A stretch of DNA of 64,000 nucleotides from Pisolithus tinctorius (taxonomy: Eukaryota > Basidiomycota > Agaricomycetes > Boletales > Pisolithaceae). The notes beneath the pieces are model-generated. The model saw only the letters and a list, made by a program, of their open reading frames with translations, had not been told where the DNA came from and did no database searches. Positions 37,431 through 47,861 of the stretch are shown here, one piece after another. Where the stretch lies: positions 992,001 through 1,056,000 of the forward strand of contig JANFAH010000005.1 in the NCBI GenBank assembly GCA_024663395.1, written 5' to 3'. A program made the position numbers and the translations under genes. Every line of letters starts with the position of its first letter. Positions within the stretch are counted from its first letter, which is position 1.

Positions 37431-37740
37431 TATTACTTGTGTGATTCATACCCAATCTTGTCACATATATTTGATGAAGCCCACGATCCATGTATTATTG
37501 TACTTGTCTGGGAGGAAAGCGCTTGCCGTTCATCGTGTATGCCCATTTCACTGTTTTCGTAGGTGTAGCAAGTATACTGAATAAATAGGTATACAAATCT
37601 GAGTACATGCGTTCTAGCAAAGATCATACCATTATCGCTACAGGTTGGGGCGGAGGGAATGAGAAAAAATAAGATCGCGAGGAAGTGCGAAGTGATTAAG
37701 GATTAGGATAATTGAAATGTAAATGTTCACGGGAAAGGGT
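37431..37740. other. Convergent intergenic region
   Basis: About 310 bp between the Nudix and carboxylesterase stops. No gene seen; AT-rich 3' UTR-like sequence. Confidence 0.5.
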
Positions 37741-39692
37741 CTAAATATCGAATAATTGATAGTCATATTCAATGCTACTACCCCAGAGTTCAGGAGTACA
37801 GGCACCAATTGGAGCTTCTCCCGAGCTGCCGAAGAGGATAGCGTTGACGTCGGAAGTTCCAGCAGCTTGCCACTCAGGGTATGAGGTACCAGGTGGGTTC
37901 GGGTCCCAATCGCACATGAATGACTTGTACCGAGCTTGCATCTCCGCGATCAATGCAGATTGGGCAGCGGTAGGGTTTTCGACGGTGCCGAACTACGAAA
38001 ACCTTGGTCAATTACCAGTTATCATGGAGGTCACCAATCATAGCTTACGACAATTTCGATATCGTCCTGGTGACAGACCACGCCGGGTTGTGTGCAATAT
38101 GGGACTTGTGAGTTCCCGGGGTAGCTTGCACCGACGGTATACATCCCGACGTAGGCAGTGCCACCATGGGACACCCAGTTTCGAGCAAATGTCCATGTAG
38201 CACAACGAAAGACAGAGTCGGTTCCTAGCATTTCCAGTTGTGGTCTGTAGTCGGAAACGGTGGATGTCTCGACTGCGTAAGACTGGATATTCAAGAGAAG
38301 TTGGGATCGGTTTTCTCCGAAGGAAGCGTCCACAAGAGCCTGGTACTCGGATTGAGGAACAGGATTAGGCAAGTTACCGTAAGTAATATATCCCGCCTCG
38401 TCCTTCACATTCGAAAGGAGGATGGTTTTAGATACAGCAGGAAAAGGCGAGGATGAGTCCAGCGTAGAGGTGATGAAAGAACCATCGTTCACAACACGCA
38501 TCGGCTCCATCTGCGTGGCAGCAGCAACGATCTGAGATGCATTGAAGAACTGATTTAAGCCGATGACGTTGACAATCTCGTCAACAGACAACGCATTCAA
38601 ACACGCTATGTCGGAAACTTGGCACGGTAGCAGGGAAACAAAGTAGTCCTGTAACTGTTGCTGATTTGATACAGAGAGAAAGCCGTAATCCTGTAACTAG
38701 GTGAGCTCGATCGTCTAAACGAGAGAAGATGAATCAAACCATTGGGTCGGATTGGAGGATTGCCGACTGAAAAAGGGACTGTGCCGAGGGGACAGCCAAA
38801 AGTGCGCGGATCATATTCGCACCGCTGCTCTGGCCCGCCAAAGTTATTTTTGACTTGTCACCTCCGAAGCTCGGAAGGACTTGGTGTAAGAATTGGAGGC
38901 CATTGACAACATCTTTGAGACCAAGATTGGTTTCACCATTAGGAGCAATAAATCCAAGCTACGCGGCGTGTCAGATGTTTTCAAGGTTCATATTGAGAAG
39001 ATACTTACAGCACCAAGCCGATACTGTATGACGGCAACAATTGAACCGGTAGCTTGGGCCAAAGCTGACCCATCAAGCCCGGGATTACTAGCTGAGCCAA
39101 CCATGAAAGAGCCACCGTGAATCCTGCGTACGCTTCAGAAAAGCAAGGAGTGCGAAGGAGACCAATATCTCACCACACCAACGTAGGAATACAGCTAACA
39201 TCTGTTGGAGAAGTTGGAACGTACAGAACCATCGCCAAACAGTCTTCGGAATAAGTGGAATCCGACACATAAGGCTGCGGACACATCGGTGGCAACGTGG
39301 AAATATTTACTGCTCCACTGTTGCAAAGGAATTCACGAGTAAGTAAAAGGGCGACGGTAATTGGGCTGCACATACGGGAGCTGCCAAGTAGTAGCCATAG
39401 CAGAAGGCTGCCACCGCTGGGCGGATGCATATCTGACAACGAACCTATTCACGAAGGGCGTGTCAACTATGCCATTAGCGGGACCAAGGGGTGTATATAT
39501 GGTTGGGTACTGCATAACCCTGTCCCGTGAACAGAAAGATTTGACGGAGTGGGGAAGGTAATTGCAGATATTGATCCAAAAGCCATCGAAATTAGGTTGC
39601 CACAGCCGAGTGCGTTGTTCCCGCGCAGGGACGGGGCCAGCAAGCACAAGGGACGCGATAACGGCGAACATGAACATGTAAAGATGAACCAT
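37741..39692 (-). CDS. Secreted type-B carboxylesterase/lipase
   Basis: Alpha/beta-hydrolase that cleaves carboxylic esters. The ATG at 39692 gives a signal peptide (MVHLYMFMFAVIASLVLAG, then PVPA as a likely cleavage region). The N-terminal part has FVVRYASAQRWQPS, CPQP and SEDCLAM, the cholinesterase-type Cys and E-D-C-L motif. An oxyanion region near PTLVWIHGG follows (about 39170). The nucleophile elbow is ITLAGQSSGANMI near 38830-38850. A later exon has NVKDEAGY and ends with CHQDDIEIV, giving the catalytic His context. The stop is at 37741. The frame near the N-terminus (about 39480-39600) may hide an unplaced intron. Several introns are present. The natural substrate is unknown. Confidence 0.88.
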
Positions 39693-40321
39693 GGCTCCAC
39701 AGGGCTGGTGGCGCCAGAGAGCTGTCCCCATGAAAAGGAACCCTCCCGTCGAAAAGGCAGGTATATATATATTCTAAAAATATAACTTGTTCTTGAGAGG
39801 AGGTAAGCCGCACGAATACAAGGTGATGTGATATGCTAGGCACAGATGGGCAAAGAGAGTCCCTTGGAGGAACATGGGAGGACCTGGGAGGACGTGGATG
39901 GGACGGAAACAATAAGCGGTGACTGGACCAATCTTAGCCATCGTGTGTAACTGCCCATGAAACCAGGTCCAAGTGCATCGCCGAAGCCATTGTTCCGAAT
40001 ACGACGTTCTCCCCCTGGTCGTCGTCGCTCGTAACCAAGTAATTCGTTGTTCTGGCGTGCCTGTCAACATTTGTCTGCACGCTGCATCTCGTCCATATGC
40101 CAGTAAGTCCCAAAGGCTTGCAAAACGGTCTGGGGACGGAAGCAACGACAAATTCCTCCGTCTCAGACGTGTAAATACAGCACCAATTACTGAACAAGAT
40201 TAATATGCGCCCGACCCGTTGTGATGGCGATGATGTGATATTATGATTGGCACCACTTCCGGGATCAACCACCCGTCAACCAGTCACTTGTCACGTGTGC
40301 TCGAGTGACCCAGTATCCGCC
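39693..40321. promoter_or_regulatory. Divergent promoter of the carboxylesterase and CWF19L1-like genes
   Basis: About 629 bp. A CACGTG E-box at 40292-40297 lies 25 bp upstream of the CWF19L1-like ATG, followed closely by CTCGAG. Next to the esterase start is a TATATATAT stretch (about 39761-39770) that could act as its TATA box. Confidence 0.45.
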
Positions 40322-42950
40322 ATGACGACTCCAAGTTCGACCCAAAGCATCAAAATGTAAGCAGTACTAATCTTTTATGCAGTGCTTCGAACAATAGCAT
40401 CATATCGGACAGATTGGCCGTCGGCGCTGCTCTCGGTTCAGTCCGGGACCTCTTCGCGAAGATTAAGTCCATAGACGCGAAACACGGCAAGTTCGACTAC
40501 GTGTTGTGTGTCGGCGATTTTTTCGGCCCTTTGCAAGATGCCAGCGCTCACGATGGCGCTTCCGATGAGGTCTCTCAACTGTTAGACGGAAGGATCCAAG
40601 GCATGTCAGCATACGACTGCCAGAAGGGCACTACTTGACTAGTGCTCACAGCGCCTTTGAAGTGCTACATCATGCAGGGCGACAACCCCTTACCGGAAGA
40701 CGTCATTAAAAAGTATGCAGATACGGGAGGCGAACTCTGCAAAGACGTATTTCTCCTGAGTGAGTGGTAGACGCATTTCGTGTTATCGTGCTCACAGCAA
40801 ACAATTTTGCAGACAAGTCTGCACTGGTGACAACTATACAAGGCCTTCGGATAGCATGTCTAGGGGGTATTTATAACCCCGATGTTTACGGTTCATCGGA
40901 AGCAGCTCCCGTGGGTGGCCTGGTCTCATTTCGGACGTATCTGACTAGTACCCCGTTGGTTGTTAGGGGTTTGCCTCGCCATTCTATACGGTGCACAACG
41001 TAGAGCGCCTGCTGTCCAATACGCTTTCCAAGTCGACAACGGGTCAGAATTATAGCTCCCTTGCTGCAGTCCGTGACTCTGCATCTTCTTCGCAGCTCGT
41101 GGATATTCTTCTTACTAGTGACTGGCCCGCATCAATACGATCCCATGGTTCTGCCTCTACCTTCTCCCCAACGTTCAACGTGACTGGCTCATCTCCTCTT
41201 GATGATATCCTGAGGAAGATCAAACCACGCTATCATTTTGCAGGGGGAGGAGCAGACCCTCCTGTGTTTTGGGAACGAGAACCGTTTCTTTGGGAGGATG
41301 AGGGTGACAGATTAACTCGATTTATCAGTTTGGGTGCGTTCGGGAGTGAAAAGGTAACAGGCAAGAAGGAACGAGTAAGTCAAGTCATTCATACTTACGT
41401 TTCTCCTGCTCATGCTTTTATCCAGTGGTTTTATGCATTCAGTATTGCACCTTCTGGCTCGCAAGCTAAGCGACCATCCAACGTTACCAAAAACCCTTTT
41501 ACAGACATCGCCGTTCGGCCATATAAGCGCACCTTTGACACCTCGGAAGGTGAAAACTTCATATGGGGCAATGTCGAGCATGTTGAAAAGCGCTCAAGAA
41601 CAGGCAAGGCACTACGAGTTTTACCACGTATACATCCTTCATGTGGTCTCAATTATAGATGGGTCAAGTGGCAAAAATGCCAAGCCACCGCCTGGATATA
41701 AATGCAAGCGGTGTGGGTCATTGGAGGTGACTTTACACCCGCGACCACTGAAAAAGGATTATACTCACATGGTATCCAGCACTTTATTACTGACTGCCCT
41801 GAAAAAACAAGACCTCCAGAGGGTTACGTGTGCAGAATTTGCAACGTCCCCGGACACCTTATTCGTGACTGTCCAACCAGGCACCCTGCGGGAGACACTG
41901 CCGGACGAAAGCCCAAAGAAGGGTATCTTTGTCGTACCTGTGGCAGTGGATCCCATTATATCGAGGATTGTCCGGTAACAAGCCAGCAGACATCTCGTCC
42001 GCATGGGGAACGAGCCAAGAGAGGACCCCCTAAGGAAATCGGGCGTACGCTCCTTGTTTTTGATCTTCAAGTGTTTAGTCATAATGTATATTTAGCGGAC
42101 GAATGCTGGTTTTGCTTGTCAAATCCCAATTTAGCGTGTGTATTTTTTCAATATGAGCTGGCGACCTTTCTCAAATTCTCATTTCTGTAGCAAGCACCTC
42201 ATCGTTTCGATTGGGACGGAATGTTATTTAACTCTACCCAAGGGTCAAATAATTCCGACTCAATCTGCTGCTGCGGGAAGCAACTTGTCCCTTGTCCCTG
42301 GAGGTGGCCATGTCCTCATTGTGCCTATCGCCCATCACCCCACCTATACGTCGATTTCTCCAGACATTGCACCCCCTATCTTCGAGGAAACGGAAAGGTA
42401 GGTTACATTTCAATCGGTTCCCCCCCTCTTTCTATGTGGTCACTTTAGGTACAAAAGCGCCCTCAGGAACCTGTACGCGGAGTACGGTGCAGCGGCGGTA
42501 TTCTTTGAAGTCGGTCGGTTGAGCTCAAAGGGCGGACACGCACACATCCAAGCCGTCCCGGTTCCGCGTGGTCTGCAGGACAAAGTTGAAGAAGCCTTTG
42601 TTAGCGAAGGCCATGCACAAGGCATCGACTTCGAACCAGACGCGGAGGGCGCATTGGAAGCGTGTAATGGAGGACGCCACAGTTATTTCCGCGTAGACTT
42701 ACCAGACGGTCGCAAGATGGTCCATCTAATGAGACCTCATGCGCCATTTAGTGTCCAGTTCGGGAGGTATGTGCGTGGTAGCAAGGAACCGTATATATCT
42801 GCTTATGTCGTCTGCAGGCAGGTTTTGGTGACTCTCCAAAACATAACAGACAGGCTCGACTGGAAAGCTTGCATGCTCACCGAGGAAGAAGACAAGGCGG
42901 ATGTAGAGAGCTTCAGGACGGCGTTCGCCTCATTTGATCCATCACTGTAG
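40322..42950 (+). CDS. DRN1: CWF19L1/Drn1-like protein with three CCHC knuckles
   Basis: Homologue of CWF19-like protein 1, which partners the lariat debranching enzyme and the spliceosome. The ATG at 40322 precedes an intron that contains TACTAAT. The N-terminal metallophosphatase-like part gives DYVLCVGDFFGP, GLRIACLGG and PRYHFAGG. A middle segment has WFYAFSIAP. Three canonical zinc knuckles C-x2-C-x4-H-x4-C follow (41703-41980): CKRCGSLEHFITDC, CRICNVPGHLIRDC and CRTCGSGSHYIEDC, the first split by an intron. The CwfJ part starts ECWFCLSNPNLA, continues GGHVLIVPIAHHPT, and has the HIT-like GGHAHIQAVPVP (about 42531-42566). The C-terminal CwfJ-2 domain ends SFDPSL at 42950. One intron (41604-41658) appears to be GC-AG. 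Confidence 0.92.
41604..41658 (+). other. Probable GC-AG intron in the CWF19L1-like gene
   Basis: After the codons for RSRT the sequence reads CAG then GCAAGGC, close to the GC-donor consensus AG|GCAAGT, and the 55-nt intron ends in TTATAG. Removing it joins RSRT to DGSSGKNAKPPPGYKC in frame. A GT donor that keeps the frame is not available nearby. Confidence 0.6.
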
Positions 42951-43035
42951 TCCATCTTCTTACATTACACTAAAGCACCCATACACTTCGACGTCTAGCT
43001 TTGGACATCTAGCTTTCTACGGTGGACATTAAGGC

Positions 43036-45286
43036 TCAAATTTGGTGATCACTGGCGCTATCAAGACTCTTCTTGTAACTGTGACCGAACCTCTTCGTGC
43101 CCTCTTTACGCGCAATTTTAACCACCTTTTCGATGGCATTAAGACCTGCAAACCATTGTTAGTGCAATTCCTCGTGTTATGAGACGCCGAACAAACCTCT
43201 ATCAAGTTCCTCCAAAGGAGGCCCGAATGACAAACGGACAAAGTGGTGACAAGGGGAATTAAAGAGATTTCTCCTATGCGCAGGGTTGATATCAAAGAAA
43301 ATGCCGGGTATGACAATGGTCTTCTCTTTAAGGAGTTCCTCGAAGAATGTCTACGCAGGTTTTGGTTTACGCGTTTTTAATCACGGACGAGGGAAGACAT
43401 ACCAAGCCGTTGTTTATGGGAGCAGGCAATTTCTCGAGATTGAGCCAGATGTAAAATGTAGCTTGAGGAGGTATGTCTACGTCGATATGCATCTCACGCA
43501 AGCGCTTGAGAACATGATCACGTTTCATCTTGAAGTGTCTTTGAAGTGCGAGCTGTAAATGTATCACTTAAAAGGTGACAGAAAACAGACGTTCGATCGA
43601 ATAAATACCTTCTCTGCTGCAACGCGGGCGGGTTCCAGGATTGGAATGGCCGCGAGCTGCAACCTGGCAAAGCATTCAGTACAAATGCCTCCAAAAGCAC
43701 GAATTCAGCGCACGGGTGATTAGCGCCGCCATCCAGGAATGAACCTATGATGGAATTAATTCGGCACAGGGTGTCAGAATAGGCAACTGACCAGACTGCG
43801 ACAGGGCAGTAATCAGATTTTTGGGTCCGATGACCCAGCATACCCGCCAGCCGGGAAGCCGCCAGTTCTGTATGGATTGAGTCTCGGAGATTGTCGAATT
43901 TATGGAAACTGACCTTAGTGAGACCGTCGATGATAACGACGGAGTCTGCGTTCACGTCTTCGATATATTCCGCCGAGGAAACAGATTTGCCAACGTCCTT
44001 ATCGTGGTCGTGGTAGATGTACCAGGAATAGAACTGTAACCACAAGATCTTATTATAGATCAATAATATAAAGGGGAGGAGAGATAATAACCTCATCAAG
44101 AATAAGCGTCGTGCTTTCTCTGCTCAGGGAGACCAGCTCCTTGAGGTCCTTCCCACTAAAGGAGACGTCAAACGCGGCATCACGCAGGATCTTCGAATGA
44201 CCTACGCTATAACTTGACCCGTAGGGTTACGTGGGTTCGATGCGATGATGACGGAAAGGCCTTGAGTTTGTATATCTCTCTGTTTTTCATCAGCTGCGGA
44301 AAAGCTGTGTCTCAGAATTACGAACCTTAGTCTGCTCGATATCGAGGCGGTATTTATGCTAGAGGGTACGTCAATAAAATGGAAAACCTTTAATACATGG
44401 AAGTGCGAGCCTTGGGGTCCAGGCTGACAACAAGTCAGTGAGAATTTGGGGGTAGAGTATGAACACACACGCTGTGGGTACGGGAACGAGACGCTTGAAT
44501 GCACTGAGGACTTGGTCATACGCAGTATAATCGGGAATTTGGTATGACTGAAGTAAACATCAGTGGTGACACGGTTGCTCGAAAAATGGAAACAGTACGC
44601 AGTAGACATCTGAAACGACGGCGGCGACTCTGGACAGCCCAGAACGACCACCAGGGACGATGCAAACGTTTTCATACGTATATTGACTAGCTTTTCCCTG
44701 ACGGTACATCTGGTTGTACAAATTGGCAACAGACTCCCGCAGAGCTAAGAAGTGTGTGAGACGGGAAGAGAGGAGAAAAATAGAAGGTACCCCTGACGCC
44801 TGTGGTAGGTGCGTATTCGAGTGAGCCAACAGGCAGCGAAACGGACTCCGGGCGATCGGGGGCATTTGGGATCGGTCCAACTTCTGGGGCTCCTTGACCG
44901 AGATTGGCCCATTCGGAAGCATTGTGATAGCTGAAGCCATTAGCCATAGCACGATCGGAGCAGTATATGACACCAGTGCTGCCTGGGTGCTCTATCCCAG
45001 GTACGGTTTCCTCGTCCTGTTTGACTGAGAATGTGCGATACAAAATAGGGAGCGAGACACTAACAGGATTGACAGTGTCGGGCACGATTCCCTTTGGTTT
45101 GTGACCGGCTCGTTCACGAAAGATCTATGGTGGGAGAGTAAATCTGCGCAAAACCTGACGAAAGACGACAATGATGTTGACCTGATGAGCCTCGGACTCC
45201 TTTTCATGTTTGAAGTGCTTCATGATGTCGTGGACCTGGTGAGCAAGTTGCGCAACCGAAGGGACGCGGGGTAAGCGAAGGTGCAT
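43036..45286 (-). CDS. Class I/II PLP-dependent aminotransferase
   Basis: Fold-type I aminotransferase. The ATG at 45286 begins MHLRLPRVPSVAQLAHQVHD; after an intron come RERAGHKPKGIVPDTVNPVS and WANLGQGAPEVGPIP. The substrate-domain part gives LEYAPTTGVR, LRESVANLYNQMYR and CIVPGGRSGL. The cofactor part includes SNPRNPTGQV (about 44210-44245) and, after several introns, DGLTKNWRLPGWRV with the Schiff-base Lys (about 43840-43935). The C-terminal domain ends near 43036. The joins VSYQIPDYTAYDQVL and KMKRDHVLKRLREM fit the fold. The amino donor cannot be told; the alanine/aromatic group is possible. It is divergent from arginase. Confidence 0.85.
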
Positions 45287-45919
45287 AGGACGACTGCAGA
45301 TGGGTAGATATCTCTCACAAAGTCCCTTAAAAGAGGAGTCCCGCTTCTGGAAAGAAAGGAGGGAGATCCGCTGTTGGATGTGCTCATTTCACGGCTGCCG
45401 ATTGGATGGTGTAGGAAGGAGAACAAAGCAATCGAACGAATCGATATCGACGGCTCCCCTTGGTATTTATATGCTTGACGCGGGGCTCAGGGCACTGGCA
45501 GCGATACAAAATTAGATTCCATCAAGCTCGTGCTGTGTCGTGGCAGCACTGCAGCACCGCTGAAGTTGATTTAACGAGAAAACCTGATTGGAATGCGACC
45601 TCGGCGTAAGCTTTACAAATGAAACCGATGACGACAAGCTGTAACACCACCTGAGACTGTCACCGCCCGAGTCGGTCATCGTCGGCATCAAAGCAACCTC
45701 TGTTCTCGCTCATCAAAAGGTAACGTCTCGCACACTGCACAGCCCGGGTCCCCGGCTTATTTGGCTGTCTCGGCACCGTTGAGCGTTGCTCCCGCGCCCG
45801 GTGATCCACCGACTAGGGTCCGGCAAGTGCCGCCACGACCATACGGATCTAAATGGTCCCACCCAAGAGCAGGCTTTCCCTCGTTGTCCCTTGTCTCTCC
45901 CGCTCCTGGTTACTTGCCT
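45287..45919. promoter_or_regulatory. Shared upstream region of the aminotransferase and arginase genes
   Basis: About 633 bp between divergent start codons. The frame upstream of the arginase ATG is open back to about 45761 but has no ATG there. I see no specific operator that I can name. Confidence 0.4.
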
Positions 45920-47280
45920 ATGACTACCCTCACTAACAAGTTCCTCCCCAATCCGAAGACCATCGCTGTGAGTCACCTATTCTCTTACATCGGCATAAGT
46001 GGTTAATGTTCGTGTGGAGATCGTGGGTTGTCCCTTCAGGTGAGACCATGCGCTCACCTTACGAGCGATACCTAGCTCACTCGTCCGTTGTCATGTACAG
46101 TGGCGGTCAGGTGTGTCTTTCCGTCTTCTTTCGTGTGTGATCACTTACTTCCATTTCACATAGCCTAAACTCGGAGTCGACAAAGGCCCAATCCATCTCG
46201 TCGAAGCGGGTTTGATTACTCGGCTTGAGGAACTTGGCTGGAGAGTCCTCTTTGATGGTCACCATCAATTCGAAGAAATCTCAGCTGCTTCGGACCCACC
46301 AATTGGCAAACTTCAGAACCCCAGACACGTATCCCGCGTCTGCGAATCCGTAGCAGAGGTCGTCGGCGCGCATGTAAGGAACGGCCAGTTACCAGTCACT
46401 CTTGGAGGCGATCATTCGCTCGTATGTAGATGTTTATTCGCGATTTGTTCTCGTGGCCGCGTTAACACTTACTCCTAGGCCATGGGTACCATTTCGGGAA
46501 CGTTGAGGTATGCCGTCGTCATATACGTCTTAGGGATTTTAACGTTACGCGCTGTAGCTCCTACCCCGATGCATGCGTCATATGGGTTGACGCCCATGCT
46601 GATATCAATACTGCTGAAACGACATCCAGCGGTATGTATACACACCGTTTACGTCAATTACGGATACATATGATGTCACAACAGGAAATATTCATGGTAT
46701 GCCTGTTTCATTCCTTCTTGGACTTGGAGAGAAGATACCCGAGTATGCCTGGGTCAAGCCCCTCTTGAGACCGGAGCGTCTTGTCTACATCGGCCTGCGT
46801 GATCTCGACGCCGGAGAGAAGCGCATCCTGAGGGAGAACAATATCAAAGCTTTTAGTATGCACGAGGTAGACAAGTACGGCATTGGGCGCGTGGTGGATA
46901 TGGCACTTGACCACGTCAACCCGAATCGCGATCTACCAATTCACTTGAGTTTCGACGTAGACGCACTCGACCCTTCCGTGGCACCGTCCACCGGAACACC
47001 TGTAAGCCGTTTTAGGAATTGATATCGCTATTCATCCAACCATAATTAGGTGCGCGGAGGTTTAACCTTCCGAGAAGGTCACTATATTTGTGAAGCAATA
47101 CACGAAACGGGGCTCCTCGTGGCCCTCGATTTAATGGTTCGTTGCCTTGTGATATTAGATGTTAACTTCAGTTTACCGGCCGTTGCACAGGAGGTCAACC
47201 CGTCACTGGCTGACCCGGAGAGCGTCCGGCAGACAGTGGCGGTGGGCTGTTCCCTTGTCTGTTCTGCACTGGGTGAGTGA
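45920..47280 (+). CDS. CAR1: Arginase (L-arginine to ornithine and urea)
   Basis: Dinuclear manganese ureohydrolase. The ATG at 45920 gives [16 protein letters not shown]. Introns then join [19 protein letters not shown] through a 10-nt microexon. Metal-binding motifs are [11 protein letters not shown] (about 46404, split by an intron after DHSL), [10 protein letters not shown] (about 46583-46612) and [19 protein letters not shown] (about 46946-47002). The usual substrate block [12 protein letters not shown] and the closing [25 protein letters not shown] are present. The stop is at 47278-47280 after SLVCSALGE. Seven introns are placed. All metal ligands are visible. Confidence 0.96.
46101..46110 (+). 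other. CAR1: 10-nt microexon of arginase
   Basis: TGGCGGTCAG lies between ..GTACAG and GTGTGT. It supplies the GGQ of the conserved PFSGGQPKLGVD block, using one base from the exon end on the left. Without it the motif and frame are lost. Confidence 0.75.
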
Positions 47281-47861
47281 GCATTGGATAGACGCTCTGT
47301 TCCCTTCGCAAATTCACGCGGCTCATTAGGGGAGACTTTACTCTGAGCATTCACGTATTTTGTGGATGCGGACAATAATGTGTAACAACAGAGTTCAACC
47401 ACAGAATATACATTGTTGACGGATATCGCTTTGGATCTCGGGAAATGTGAAGAGTGAGGATGGTCGATCGTCGTGAACTCGGTCAATCCCGAGTGTTTGT
47501 CAAAGCGCGTTCAAAGCTGTGCGCTGCCTCCGGGTGGTCCATCTCGGTGTGCCAATATTTTTTAAACGTGACTTTCCATTTTTGCTATATTTTCTGTGTC
47601 CAGGCATATGGGGACAATAGCGCAGAAAGTTAATATTCCAAGCAAAACCTAAGCATTCTGTTTACAAAGGTAATATCAAAGCAACATTTCTGTCACAACG
47701 TTCTAGCTGCTTTGCGCTACTAAATGAGGGAGTTAGTCTGAGTAACTATAAATTCAGATCATCTTACCCTCCCTCCTCATTCCTATCCTCTTCATCACTT
47801 CTAGTGTATCTTCTCTAGAGACTCATCCTCATTATACTCTTGAGCGTTGTTTTGTCTGACG
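47281..47861. other. Intergenic region upstream of the C2H2 gene
   Basis: About 580 bp. No gene seen. CT-rich DNA around 47765-47830 just before the ATG at 47862 may be the transcription start zone. Confidence 0.45.

Noticed and set aside
43518..44099. Free-standing 193-codon minus-strand protein
   Set aside because: It mixes introns and exons of the aminotransferase; the conserved lysine block appears only after splicing.
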